A stretch of 36,075 bases of DNA from contig JAFDBP010000051.1 in the NCBI GenBank assembly GCA_019313245.1, positions 1 through 36,075 of the forward strand, read 5' to 3'. The position numbers and the translations under genes are program-made. Of the stretch, positions 23,711 through 34,342 are shown in pieces. Numbering within the stretch: the stretch's first letter is position 1; the number at the start of each line of letters is the position of its first letter. The DNA comes from Deltaproteobacteria bacterium (GTDB lineage: Bacteria; Myxococcota_A; UBA9160; SMWR01). The notes beneath the pieces were generated by a model. The model was not told the DNA's origin and searched no databases. It saw only the letters and a list, made by a program, of their open reading frames with translations.

Positions 23711-24727
23711 CTATTCGTTCTCGCTGCGCAGCTGACGCGACATCAACCGGCGCGCGCCCTCTTCCGGCGTGATCTTGCCGCGGATCAGTTCGTCGACCAT
23801 CGCCGCGATCGGCAGCTCGACGCCGTGGCGGCGCCCGAGCTCGCACGCCCCCTCGGTCGTGCGCACGCCCTCCGCGACCTCGTTCATGCCGCTCACGATG
23901 TCCGAAAGCCTCTCTCCGCGCCCCAGGGCGAGCCCGACCCGGCGATTGCGCGAGAGGTCGCCCGTGCAGGTCAGCCAGAGATCGCCCGTCCCCGCGAGCC
24001 CGAGAAAGGTCTCCGGATCGGCGCCCATCGCGATGCCCAGGCGGGTGATTTCGCGCAGGCCCCGGGTCATCACGGCCGCGCGGGCGTTCAGCCCGAAGCC
24101 GAGCGCGTCGCAGACCCCCACGGCGATCGCGATGACGTTCTTGAGCGCGCCCGCGAGCTCGACGCCCACCACGTCGCTGCCCGTGTAGCAGCGAAATTCC
24201 GGCGTGGAGAGCGATTCTTGCACCGAAACCGCGAAGGTCTCGTCGCGGCAGGCGACCGTCACCGCGGTCGGCTGCCCGTCGGCGACCTCGCGCGCGAATG
24301 AGGGGCCCGACAGGAAGGTCAGGCGCGGGTGGTGGACCGGGTCGAGCACGTCCCGGAACACTTCGTCCATCAGCATGCAGGTGCGCTTCTCGATCCCCTT
24401 GACGGTCGAAATCAGGATGCTGGTATCGGCCAGCTCGCGATTGGCGCGCGTCATCACGTCGCGCACGAATTGACTCGGAATCGCGCAGATCACGAGTTCG
24501 CGGTCCCGCAGCGCCTCAGCCAGGTCCGAAGTCGCGCGCGCGTTGGCGGGAATTTCGAGGTCCGTCAGATACCTAGGGTTTTTTCGATCGCGGTTGATGC
24601 TTGCGGCCAGATCGGGGTCGTGTGCCCAAATTGTCACATCGTGATTTCGCGCGCAGAGAAGCGCGAGGCAGGTCCCGAAACTTCCGGCGCCGAGTACCGC
24701 GATGGGGATGCTCACGGCGCCCATCAT
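23711..24727 (-). CDS. gpsA: Glycerol-3-phosphate dehydrogenase [NAD(P)+]
   Basis: A 338-residue protein from the first of two adjacent ATGs (24727, 24724); a GTG at 24715 directly before the Rossmann strand is an equally possible start. The NAD(P) motif is AVLGAGSFGTCLA. Family motifs include VKGIEKRT, FLSGPSFAREVADGQPTAV, the catalytic lysine segment GALKNVIAIAVGVCDALGFGLNARAAVMTRGLREI, and LAGTGDLWLTCTGDLSRNRRVGLALGRG. It makes sn-glycerol-3-phosphate from dihydroxyacetone phosphate for phospholipid synthesis in the cytoplasm. It is divergent from the nuo operon. A palindrome GCGAACGCGTTCGC lies at its 3' end (23698-23711). Confidence 0.95.
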   Translation of the reverse strand: MMGAVSIPIAVLGAGSFGTCLALLCARNHDVTIWAHDPDLAASINRDRKNPRYLTDLEIPANARATSDLAEALRDRELVICAIPSQFVRDVMTRANRELADTSILISTVKGIEKRTCMLMDEVFRDVLDPVHHPRLTFLSGPSFAREVADGQPTAVTVACRDETFAVSVQESLSTPEFRCYTGSDVVGVELAGALKNVIAIAVGVCDALGFGLNARAAVMTRGLREITRLGIAMGADPETFLGLAGTGDLWLTCTGDLSRNRRVGLALGRGERLSDIVSGMNEVAEGVRTTEGACELGRRHGVELPIAAMVDELIRGKITPEEGARRLMSRQLRSENE

Positions 24728-24764
24728 ATACCCGCGCGAATCCCATTTCGAGGCGCCAAAATTC

Positions 24765-24793
24765 TTGACGCCCGCGGGGGACCCCGGTACCTT
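24765..24793 (+). promoter_or_regulatory. Sigma-70-like promoter of the nuo operon
   Basis: TTGACG at 24765-24770, a 17-bp spacer and TACCTT at 24788-24793. The predicted leader is about 60 nt to nuoA. It sits in the divergent region with gpsA. Confidence 0.65.
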
Positions 24794-24860
24794 CCGCGCG
24801 GTTTTCGTAAGTAGTTCAGGTAGTTCCCACCTCTTTTCACGCGCGCGGAGGACGCGATCC

Positions 24861-25214
24861 ATGCTCGCCGAGTACACCGGCGTTTTGGTGATCCTCGTCG
24901 TCGGGGTGGTGGTCGCCTGCGCGATGCTCGGCATCCACCTGCTGCTCGGTCCGCGCCGACAATTCTCCGGCAAACACGAACCGTTCGAGTGTGGCGAGTC
25001 GCAGATCGTTAGTCCGCGCCGCCGCTACGCGGTCAAGTTTTACATGGTCGCGATCCTGTTCGTCGTCTTCGATGTCGAGGCGATCTTCTTCTATCCGTGG
25101 GGCGCGATCTTCCAGGATCTCGGCTGGTTCGGTTTCACGACCATGTTCATCTTCACCATTCCGCTCGCGATCGGATTGATCTACGAGTGGATGAAGGGCG
25201 GTCTCGAATGGTGA
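24861..25214 (+). CDS. nuoA: NADH-quinone oxidoreductase subunit A
   Basis: A 117-residue membrane subunit with three TM helices: ~5-27, ~58-80 and ~86-108. The conserved loop KHEPFECGESQ lies between TM1 and TM2, and KFYMVAILFVVFDVEAIFFYPW is the family signature. NuoA lies at the junction of the membrane arm and the Q module of complex I. GGAGG ends 9 nt before the ATG. It is the first gene of the operon and overlaps nuoE; in most bacteria nuoB would follow instead. Confidence 0.96.
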   Translation: MLAEYTGVLVILVVGVVVACAMLGIHLLLGPRRQFSGKHEPFECGESQIVSPRRRYAVKFYMVAILFVVFDVEAIFFYPWGAIFQDLGWFGFTTMFIFTIPLAIGLIYEWMKGGLEW

Positions 25215-25678
25215 TCTCCGACGAGACGCGCTCGAAGATCGAAGAGGCGATCTCGAAGTACCCACAAAAGCGCGGCGCGCTGCTTCCAGCGATACACCTC
25301 GTTCAAGCCGATTGCGGTCACGTTTCCAAAGAATGTGCGGCCGAGCTCGCCGAGATCTTCGAGATCCTGCCGATCCAGGTGATGGAGGTCGTCAGCTTCT
25401 ACAACATGTTCTTCGATTCACCGCAGGCCAAGCATCACGTCTACGTGTGTACGAACCTGCCCTGTTCGCTGCGCGGTTCGCGCAGCCTGCTGAGCCAACT
25501 GGAGTCGCATCTCGGTGTGACCGCACCCGGAGCAACAGAGGACGGCCGCATCTTCCTCGGCCACGAAGAGTGCCTGGGGGCTTGCGGGTATGCGCCCATG
25601 ATGCGTGTCGACGACGAATACCACGAGGATCTCGACGTCGAAAAAGCCAAGCAGATCCTCGATTCACTCGGGAAATAG
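25208..25678 (+). CDS. nuoE: NADH-quinone oxidoreductase subunit E
   Basis: A protein of 156 residues with a thioredoxin-like [2Fe-2S] domain. The N1a ligands are C81-x4-C86 (CTNLPC) and C122-x3-C126 (CLGAC). The N-terminal helical part has ALLPAIHLVQADCGHVS and VMEVVSFYNMF, as in other NuoE proteins. It belongs to the NADH-oxidising N module. It starts at an ATG overlapping nuoA by 7 nt, or at a GTG (25211) making a GTGA overlap. This overlap leaves no room for the usual nuoB, nuoC and nuoD. Confidence 0.96.
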   Translation: MVISDETRSKIEEAISKYPQKRGALLPAIHLVQADCGHVSKECAAELAEIFEILPIQVMEVVSFYNMFFDSPQAKHHVYVCTNLPCSLRGSRSLLSQLESHLGVTAPGATEDGRIFLGHEECLGACGYAPMMRVDDEYHEDLDVEKAKQILDSLGK

Positions 25679-25688
25679 GGGTCGCGCC

Positions 25689-26984
25689 GTGCTCGAGAGT
25701 CCCTACGTGACCCAGTATCTGACCGAGCACTTCAGCGAGGCCGACTATCCCACGCTCGAGGGCTACGAGCGCCGCGGCGGCTACCGGGCCGCGCGCAAGG
25801 CCATCACCGAGATGGCTCCCGACGAAGTGATCGAAACCGTCAAGACCGCGGGCCTGCAGGGCCGCGGCGGCGCGGGTTTCTCGGCGGGCTTGAAGTGGTC
25901 GTTCATGCCCAAGGACGACGAGCGCCCGAAGTACCTGGTCTGCAACGCCGACGAATCCGAGCCGGGATCGTTCAAGGACCGGATCCTGCTCGAGCGCGGC
26001 GCGCATCAGATGCTCGAGGGCATCCTGATCGCGGCCTGGGCGACCGGGGCGTGCGCGACCTTCATCTACATCCGGGGCGAGTACGCGTATCCCGCCGTGC
26101 AGGTGGAGCGCGCCATCGCCGAGGCCTACGCCAAGGGTTATCTCGGCGAAAACGTGATGGGCACGGGTTTTCGCCACGACGTGCAGGTGACGCGCGGCGC
26201 GGGCGCCTACATCTGCGGGGAAGAGACCGGGCTGCTCGAATCGCTCGAGGGCAAGAAGGGCCAGCCGCGCAAGAAGCCGCCGTTTCCCGCGCAGTACGGC
26301 GCCTTCGGCATGCCGACGACGGTCAACAACGTCGAGACCTTCTCGCACGTGCCGCACATCATCGGCAAGGGCGCCGACTGGTTCCGCGGCTTCGGGACCG
26401 AGAAGAGCCCCGGCACGACCATCTTCGGCGTCTCGGGCCACGTGGTCCGCCCGGGTCTCTACGAGTTGCCGCTCGGAACGCCGCTGTCGGAGATCGTCTT
26501 CGAACACGCGGGCGGAATTCCGGGCGGGCGCAAGGTGAAGGGCGTGATCCCGGGCGGCATGTCGATGCCGATCCTGCCCGCGGGCCAGCTCGACGTCCCG
26601 ATGGCGAACGAATTCCTGCGCGAACGCAAGACCATGCTCGGCACCGGCGGGGTGATGGTGATGGACGAGACCACCTGCATGGTTCGGGCCGCGAGCGTGA
26701 TCTCGTACTTCTTCCGCGACGAGTCGTGCGGTCAGTGCACCCAGTGCCGCGAGGGCACGGGGTGGATGCACAAGATCATCGAGCGAATCGAGCGCGGCGC
26801 GGGTGAAGAGGAAGACATCGACGTGCTGGGCGACGTCGCCGGCAAGATGGAGGCGAAGACGATCTGCGCGTTCGCGGATGCCGCCGCGTGGCCGATCCAG
26901 GGGCTGCTGCGCCACTTCCGCGACGATTTCGTCGAGCACGTCCGACAGCGCAAGTGCCCATTTCCGGGGAGCTTCGAACTCTGA
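25689..26984 (+). CDS. nuoF: NADH-quinone oxidoreductase subunit F
   Basis: A 431-residue flavoprotein subunit. The FMN/NADH site includes GRGGAGFSAGLKW (58-70), CNADESEPGSFKDR, and GAGAYICGEETGLLESLEG. The N3 [4Fe-4S] ligands are C347-x2-C350-x2-C353 (CGQCTQC) and C393. It accepts hydride from NADH and passes electrons to the iron-sulfur chain. The start is a GTG at 25689 with a weak AGGGG upstream. Its stop overlaps the nuoG ATG by one base (TGATG). Confidence 0.97.
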   Translation: MLESPYVTQYLTEHFSEADYPTLEGYERRGGYRAARKAITEMAPDEVIETVKTAGLQGRGGAGFSAGLKWSFMPKDDERPKYLVCNADESEPGSFKDRILLERGAHQMLEGILIAAWATGACATFIYIRGEYAYPAVQVERAIAEAYAKGYLGENVMGTGFRHDVQVTRGAGAYICGEETGLLESLEGKKGQPRKKPPFPAQYGAFGMPTTVNNVETFSHVPHIIGKGADWFRGFGTEKSPGTTIFGVSGHVVRPGLYELPLGTPLSEIVFEHAGGIPGGRKVKGVIPGGMSMPILPAGQLDVPMANEFLRERKTMLGTGGVMVMDETTCMVRAASVISYFFRDESCGQCTQCREGTGWMHKIIERIERGAGEEEDIDVLGDVAGKMEAKTICAFADAAAWPIQGLLRHFRDDFVEHVRQRKCPFPGSFEL

Positions 26985-28588
26985 TGCCGAAGATCACGAT
27001 CGACGGGAACGAGCTCGAGGTCGCCGAGGGGCGAACCATCCTGCAGGCGCTCGACGACGCGGGCCTGCTGATGAACGGCATCGACATCCCGCATTACTGT
27101 TGGCACCCGAAGCTCCCGATCGACGGCTCGTGCCGCCTGTGCCAGGTGGAGGTCGAGGGCATTCCCAAGCTCCAGATCGCCTGCGACACGCCCGTGCGCG
27201 ACGGCATGGTGGTGCACACCCAGAACGAGCGCGTGAAGCAGGCGCGCGAGGGTGTGATGGAGCTGCTGCTCGTCAATCACCCGCTCGATTGCCCGATCTG
27301 CGACCAGGCCGGCGAGTGCAAACTGCAGGACTACACCTACGACTACGGGGTGAAGGCCTCGCGCACCAAGGAGCCGCGGCGCGCGCTCAAGAAGAACGTG
27401 GATCTCGGCCCGACGATCGTCTTCGATCAGGAGCGCTGCATCCTGTGCCGCCGCTGCGTGCGTTTCTGCCGCGAGATTCCGAAGACGGGTGAACTCGCGA
27501 TCTTCAACCGCGGCGATCACTCCGTGATCGAGACCTTCCCGGGGACGCCGCTCGACAATCCCTATTCGATGAACGTCGCGGACATCTGCCCGGTGGGGGC
27601 GCTCACCACCAAGGACTTCCGCTTCAAGATCCGGGTCTGGTTCCTCGAGGAGGTTCCCGGCATCTGCACGGGTTGTTCGAATGGCTGCAACATCCACCTC
27701 GGTGTCGCGAACAACAAGGTCTACCGCTACGTGCCGCGGCGCAACGATGCGGTGAACGACACCTGGATCTGCGACGAGGGCCGCATGAGCTACCGGCGCA
27801 TCGGCGCCCCGGACCGGCTGCGCGAATGCGCGGTGCGCGACGCGTCGGGGCGGCTCGAGCCCGTCGGGCTCGACCGCGCGATCGATGCCGCGGCGAGCCG
27901 CCTGCGCCGGTTGATCGATTCGAAGGGCCCCGGCGTGATCGCGGGACTCGCGTCCGCACACGCCACCAACGAGGACCTGTTCACCTTCCGGCGCTTCCTC
28001 GCGGCTCTGGGAGCCGAAACGCACGGCGTCGCGGTCGTGTGCGGCGAGGCGGACGATCTGCTCGTCAAGCGTGAGAAGGCGCCCAACGCCGCGGGCGCGC
28101 GCGAGATCGGCTTTCGCGATGCGCGCGCGGTGGTGGATCGCATCGGCAGCGGCGGCATCGACGCCGTGATCGCGCTCGGACACGACGCACTGCAGGAAGG
28201 TCTGCTCAGCAGCGAAGAGGCGCTCGCAAATCTCGATACGGTGATCGTGCTCGATACGCACGCGTCCGAATTCCAGCGCGTCGCACACGTGATCGTTCCC
28301 GTGCGGCACGCGGCCGAAAAGCTCGGCAGCTTCGTCAATGTGGCGCGCCGGGTGCAGCGCGTGGTTCCCGCCGTCGAATCGATGGGCGAGTCGTACTCCG
28401 ACGGAGAAGTGATCGCGAAGCTCGGCGCCGCACTCGGCCTTGAGGGCTTCGACGGAAGTTACGACGCGCGGCAGGTCGCGCGCGACCTCGCCGCTGCGAA
28501 TCCGGCGTTTGCGGGAATCGATCTCGATTCGGTCGGCGACGCGGGGCGTCCGCTCGCGGATGCGGCCGCTTCGGAGGCGGAGCGCTAG
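26984..28588 (+). CDS. nuoG: NADH-quinone oxidoreductase subunit G, short form with N7 cluster site
   Basis: A protein of 534 residues, much shorter than E. coli NuoG (~900). Ligand sets are complete: N1b C39, C50, C53, C67; N5 H99-x3-C103-x2-C106-x5-C112; N4 C152, C155, C158, C202; and the optional N7 C228-x2-C231-x3-C235-x27-C263. The C-terminal molybdopterin-oxidoreductase-like domain is cut down to about 270 residues. It keeps IVLDTHASEFQRVAHVIVPVRHAAEKLGSFVNVARRVQRV but lacks most of the middle lobes. The gene is not broken: the frame is continuous and ends two bases before nuoH with a GGAGG upstream of it. Confidence 0.95.
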   Translation: MPKITIDGNELEVAEGRTILQALDDAGLLMNGIDIPHYCWHPKLPIDGSCRLCQVEVEGIPKLQIACDTPVRDGMVVHTQNERVKQAREGVMELLLVNHPLDCPICDQAGECKLQDYTYDYGVKASRTKEPRRALKKNVDLGPTIVFDQERCILCRRCVRFCREIPKTGELAIFNRGDHSVIETFPGTPLDNPYSMNVADICPVGALTTKDFRFKIRVWFLEEVPGICTGCSNGCNIHLGVANNKVYRYVPRRNDAVNDTWICDEGRMSYRRIGAPDRLRECAVRDASGRLEPVGLDRAIDAAASRLRRLIDSKGPGVIAGLASAHATNEDLFTFRRFLAALGAETHGVAVVCGEADDLLVKREKAPNAAGAREIGFRDARAVVDRIGSGGIDAVIALGHDALQEGLLSSEEALANLDTVIVLDTHASEFQRVAHVIVPVRHAAEKLGSFVNVARRVQRVVPAVESMGESYSDGEVIAKLGAALGLEGFDGSYDARQVARDLAAANPAFAGIDLDSVGDAGRPLADAAASEAER

Positions 28589-29731
28589 ATGCCGATCGAA
28601 CCCATCATCAAGATTCTCTTCATCTTCTCCGTGATGGTGATGGGGCTCGCGCCGATCATCACCTGGATCGAGCGCAAGCAGAGCGCCGTGATGCAGGACC
28701 GCATCGGCGCCAATCGCGCGGATCTCAATGGCATCACCATCCTCGGCCTGCTGCACCCGGCCGCGGACGTGATCAAGTTGATGATGAAGGAAGACATGGT
28801 GCCCGAAGGGGCGAACCGCGTGATGCACATGCTCAGCCCGCTGATCGCGGCCGTGCCCGCGATCATGGCGTTCGCGGTGATCCCGTTCGGCGGTGTCTAC
28901 GTGTTTGGCGACACCACCCTCAATCTCGTCGGCGCCGACATCGACTGGGGGCTGCTCTACATCTTCGTGCTCGGATCGATTGCGGCCTACGGCAACGTCG
29001 TGGCCGGATGGTCGAGCAACAACAACTGGTCGATGCTCGGCGGGCTGCGCGCATCGGCCCAGATGATTTCGTACGAAGTCACGATGGGCCTGACGATCGT
29101 CGGCATCTTCATGGTGTTCCAGACGTTGCGCCTGTCCGACATGGCGCTCGCGCAGGACACCTCGTTTCGGGTTCTCGGCTTCCTGGATGTCCACTTCGGC
29201 TTGAATTGGGCGTGGATCGATTGGATTCGCCTTCCGGCCTGGGGAATCATCTACCAGCCGCTCGGATTCCTGATGTTCCTGACCGCGGTCATGGCGGAGA
29301 ACAAGCGCCCGCCGTTCGATCTTCCCGAGGGCGAATCCGAGATCATCGCGGGCTACCATCTCGAGTATTCGGGCATGCGCTTCGGCCTGTTCTTCATGTC
29401 GGAGTTCATCGAGATCATCCTGATCGCGGCGCTGACCACGACGCTCTTCCTCGGCGGCTGGGCGGTGCCGTGGCTCTCGACCGAGACGATCATCAACGGC
29501 ATTTCGTCCGTGATGGGAACCGGTTTCGCGACGGGCCTCTGCATCCTGATCCACTTCGTCAGCTTCCTGCTCAAAGTCATCTTCATGATCTGGGTGCAGA
29601 TGCTGATCCGCTGGTCGTTGCCGCGCTTCCGCTACGACCAGGTGATGAGCCTTTGCTGGAAGATCCTGCTGCCGCTTTCGATCGCGAACATCTTCGTGAC
29701 GGGCGCCGTGTTGCTATGGGTGAAGGGATGA
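28589..29731 (+). CDS. nuoH: NADH-quinone oxidoreductase subunit H
   Basis: A 380-residue polytopic subunit with about eight TM helices. Signatures include TWIERKQSAVMQDRIGANRA near the N-terminus, GGLRASAQMISYEVTMGL, and AENKRPPFDLPEGESEIIAGYHLEYSGM, the conserved loop contacting the quinone chamber. In complex I it forms the quinone-entry site together with NuoB and NuoD. The latter are not encoded here. It follows nuoG immediately and is followed by nuoJ after 7 bp, with no nuoI between them. Confidence 0.97.
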   Translation: MPIEPIIKILFIFSVMVMGLAPIITWIERKQSAVMQDRIGANRADLNGITILGLLHPAADVIKLMMKEDMVPEGANRVMHMLSPLIAAVPAIMAFAVIPFGGVYVFGDTTLNLVGADIDWGLLYIFVLGSIAAYGNVVAGWSSNNNWSMLGGLRASAQMISYEVTMGLTIVGIFMVFQTLRLSDMALAQDTSFRVLGFLDVHFGLNWAWIDWIRLPAWGIIYQPLGFLMFLTAVMAENKRPPFDLPEGESEIIAGYHLEYSGMRFGLFFMSEFIEIILIAALTTTLFLGGWAVPWLSTETIINGISSVMGTGFATGLCILIHFVSFLLKVIFMIWVQMLIRWSLPRFRYDQVMSLCWKILLPLSIANIFVTGAVLLWVKG

Positions 29732-29738
29732 TCGATCC

Positions 29739-30251
29739 ATGACGGCCGAAACGATCCTCTTCTACGTATTCGCCGGCCTCGCCGTCATCTCCGCGCTGGG
29801 CATGGTGCTCAACACGCGCAACACGGTGGCCTCGGCGCTGAGCCTCGTCGTCACGATGGTCTCCCTCGGCGCGATCTACCTGCTGCTCGAGGCCTACCTC
29901 GTCGCGGCGCTGCAGATCATGGTCTACGGCGGCGCGATCGTGGTGCTCTTCCTCTTCGTCGTGATGCTGCTCAATCTCTCGACCGACGAGTTTCCGCCCG
30001 GCCGGCAGCGGCTGATCAAATCCGCCTTCGTGATCGCGGGCGTCGCCATCCTGATCCAGATCCTGATCGCAATGGGCAACGATCCGCTGTTCGCCACACC
30101 GCCCGAAGCGGTTCCCGAGGGATATGGCGGTTATCGCCAGGTGGGTATCCAGCTCTACACGGATTACGTGCTGCTCGTCGAGATGGCGTCGCTGCTGCTG
30201 CTCGCGGCGATCGTGGGCGCGTTGATTCTCGCCAAACGGAAGATCGACTGA
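29739..30251 (+). CDS. nuoJ: NADH-quinone oxidoreductase subunit J
   Basis: A 170-residue membrane protein with five TM helices. The conserved TM3 region reads LEAYLVAALQIMVYGGAIVVLFLFVVMLLN, including the helix that bends around YGGA. The C-terminal helix is EMASLLLLAAIVGALILAKRK. It is part of the proton-pumping E-channel region of complex I. An AAGGGA-type ribosome-binding site lies in the end of nuoH. The stop overlaps the nuoK ATG by one base. Confidence 0.96.
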   Translation: MTAETILFYVFAGLAVISALGMVLNTRNTVASALSLVVTMVSLGAIYLLLEAYLVAALQIMVYGGAIVVLFLFVVMLLNLSTDEFPPGRQRLIKSAFVIAGVAILIQILIAMGNDPLFATPPEAVPEGYGGYRQVGIQLYTDYVLLVEMASLLLLAAIVGALILAKRKID

Positions 30252-30571
30252 TGCTACCGATGGATCACGTCATCGCCTTGTCGGCCATTCTCTTCACGAT
30301 CGGTGTGCTCGGAGTCGCGACCCGGCGCAACCTGATCGTGATCCTGATGTCGATCGAGTTGATGCTCAACGCCGTCAACCTGGCATTCGTGGGCTTCAAT
30401 CGCATCTGGTCCCAGACGGACGGCGTGGCCGCGATCGACGGGCAGATCTTCGTGCTGATGGTCATCGCGGTGGCCGCCTCAGAAGTGGCGGTCGGACTGG
30501 GAATCCTGCTCGCGATGTTCCGCAACCGGGATTCCGTGAACGTGGAAGAGGTCAACCTCCTCAAATGGTAG
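30251..30571 (+). CDS. nuoK: NADH-quinone oxidoreductase subunit K
   Basis: A protein of 106 residues with three TM helices, the usual size. Conserved acidic residues are within the membrane helices: MSIELMLNAVNLAF (TM2) and AVAASEVAVGLGILLA (TM3). These are the Glu pair of the antiporter-like channel. The start overlaps the nuoJ stop (TGATG), and the end overlaps the nuoL start by 7 nt, so all three are probably translationally coupled. Confidence 0.96.
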   Translation: MLPMDHVIALSAILFTIGVLGVATRRNLIVILMSIELMLNAVNLAFVGFNRIWSQTDGVAAIDGQIFVLMVIAVAASEVAVGLGILLAMFRNRDSVNVEEVNLLKW

Positions 30572-32607
30572 ACGTCGGCACAGAGACCGATCTGCTGCGC
30601 TGGATCCCCCTGCTACCCCTGTTGGTCGCGGCCTATCACGGGATCTCGATCGGATTGCTGCGCCGCCCGACGGTCCCGCGCGTGGCCGCGGTCTTTTCGT
30701 GCGCCGCCGTGCTGCTCTCGTTCGTGCTCGCGTGCATCGCGTTCCGCGATCTGCTGGCGCTGCCCTCCGATTCGCGGCTGCTGATCGACAACGTCTACAC
30801 CTGGATCGGGGCGGGGATCGGCTCGCACGCCCTGAGCGCCGAACTCTCGTTCCAACTCGATCCGCTCTCCGCCGTGATGACGCTGGTCGTCACCTTCGTC
30901 GGCTCGATGATCCATATCTACTCCATCGGCTACATGGAGGACGACCACCGCGACGACAAGGGCATCCAGCGCTTCTTCTGTTACCTGAACCTCTTCACCT
31001 TCTCGATGCTGGTACTGGTGCTGGCCGACAACCTGGTGCTGATGTTCCTCGGCTGGGAAGGCGTGGGCCTCTGCTCCTATCTGTTGATCGGTTTCTGGTA
31101 CAGCGACAACTGGAACGCCTACTGCGGCAGCAAGGCGTTCATCGTCAACCGGATCGGCGACTTCGGCTTCCTGATCGGGCTCTTCCTGCTGTTCAACGCG
31201 CTCTCGGAGATCGGGCACCCCGCGGTCTCCTTCGAGGGGATCAAGGCGCACTTCGACGGCATCGTGGGGATGACGATCGCGGTGCCCGCGTGGATGCCCT
31301 TCGCTCCCGAGTGGTCACTCGTGAACGTGATCGGGCTGTGTTTCTTCCTCGGCGCCTGCGGCAAGTCGGCCCAGATCCCGCTCTACGTCTGGCTGCCCGA
31401 CGCGATGGCGGGCCCGACTCCGGTCTCGGCGCTGATCCACGCGGCCACGATGGTGACCGCGGGCGTCTACATGGTCTGCCGCCTGAGCTTCCTCTACGCG
31501 GCCGCGCCCGAGGCCTCCGCCGTGATCGCGTGGACGGGGGCGATCACCGCGCTGGTGGCGGCCACGATCGCGATCGCGCAAAACGACATCAAGAAGGTGC
31601 TCGCCTATTCGACGGTGAGCCAGCTCGGCTACATGTTCCTCGCCGCGGGCTGCGGCGGTTATGCGGCGGCGATCTTCCACCTCGGAACGCACGCCTTCTT
31701 CAAGGCGCTGCTCTTCCTCGGCGCCGGCGCCGTCATCCTCGCGATGCACCACGAGCAGGACATGCAGAAGATGGGCGGCCTCTGGCGCCGGCTGCGGCAG
31801 ACCCGCTGGGTCTTCTTCGTGGGCGTGTACGCGATCGCGGGCTTCCCGCCGTTCTCGGGCTTCTTCTCGAAGGACGAGATTCTCGTCGCCGCCTGGGCGT
31901 CCCACGTGCCCGGTCACACCTGGCTCTACGGGATCGGCATGTTTACCGCGGGTCTGACCGCGTTCTACATGTTCCGCCTCTGGTACCTCACGTTCTGCGG
32001 CGAATCTCGCGTGCCGAGTGATGTCTACAGCCACATCGAGGATCCGAACGGTTTCGTGATCAATCCGCTCTGGGTGCTCGCGTTCTTCTCCGCGTCCGCC
32101 GGAATCGTCGGCCTGCCGCAGATCTGGGGCGACCTGATCGGGATCGAAGAGTCGAACAGTCTCGCCAACTTCCTGAAGCCCGCGTTCGTCGCGAGCGAAC
32201 CGCATCACATCGCGCACAGTACGGAGTACTGGATGGCGTTCTGGGCGGTCGCGATCGCGCTGTTCGGTACCGCGGTGGCCTGGCTGATGTACGTCAAGAA
32301 GCCCGGCATCCCCGACCGGATCGCCACGGCCCTCTCCGGCCTGTATCGGGCGCTGCTCAACAAGTACTACATCGACGAGCTCTACGACGCGGTCTTCGTG
32401 CGCCCGCTCGTCGCGCTCTCGGATCGCGTGCTCTACCGCATCGTCGATGCGGGCCTGATCGACGGGATCGGGGCCAACGGAACCGCGTACGGCATCCGCG
32501 CGGTCGCCGCGAACGGCCTGAAGTACGCGCAGTCGGGTCTCGCGCAGAGTTACATCTTTTTCATGATCGTCGGTGCGGTGGCGATCGTGGGTTATCTGCT
32601 GAGGTAG
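30565..32607 (+). CDS. nuoL: NADH-quinone oxidoreductase subunit L
   Basis: A 680-residue antiporter-like subunit, somewhat longer than E. coli NuoL (613). Family segments include FLGWEGVGLCSYLLIGFWY (with the conserved Glu), GKSAQIPLYVWLPDAMAGPTPVSALIHAATMVTAGVYM (with the conserved Lys), and KKVLAYSTVSQLGYMFLAAG. The C-terminal part contains the long lateral helix region and ends in a hydrophobic TM. It forms the distal proton channel of the membrane arm. It overlaps nuoK and is followed by nuoM after 7 bp. Confidence 0.97.
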   Translation: MVDVGTETDLLRWIPLLPLLVAAYHGISIGLLRRPTVPRVAAVFSCAAVLLSFVLACIAFRDLLALPSDSRLLIDNVYTWIGAGIGSHALSAELSFQLDPLSAVMTLVVTFVGSMIHIYSIGYMEDDHRDDKGIQRFFCYLNLFTFSMLVLVLADNLVLMFLGWEGVGLCSYLLIGFWYSDNWNAYCGSKAFIVNRIGDFGFLIGLFLLFNALSEIGHPAVSFEGIKAHFDGIVGMTIAVPAWMPFAPEWSLVNVIGLCFFLGACGKSAQIPLYVWLPDAMAGPTPVSALIHAATMVTAGVYMVCRLSFLYAAAPEASAVIAWTGAITALVAATIAIAQNDIKKVLAYSTVSQLGYMFLAAGCGGYAAAIFHLGTHAFFKALLFLGAGAVILAMHHEQDMQKMGGLWRRLRQTRWVFFVGVYAIAGFPPFSGFFSKDEILVAAWASHVPGHTWLYGIGMFTAGLTAFYMFRLWYLTFCGESRVPSDVYSHIEDPNGFVINPLWVLAFFSASAGIVGLPQIWGDLIGIEESNSLANFLKPAFVASEPHHIAHSTEYWMAFWAVAIALFGTAVAWLMYVKKPGIPDRIATALSGLYRALLNKYYIDELYDAVFVRPLVALSDRVLYRIVDAGLIDGIGANGTAYGIRAVAANGLKYAQSGLAQSYIFFMIVGAVAIVGYLLR

Positions 32608-32614
32608 GGAGGGG

Positions 32615-34338
<1,724 letters not shown>

Positions 34339-34342
<4 letters not shown>

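Noticed and set aside
26732-29554. 940-codon minus-strand open frame opposite nuoF-nuoH
   Set aside because: Antisense of strongly conserved nuo genes; His/Asp/Arg-rich composition typical of shadows.
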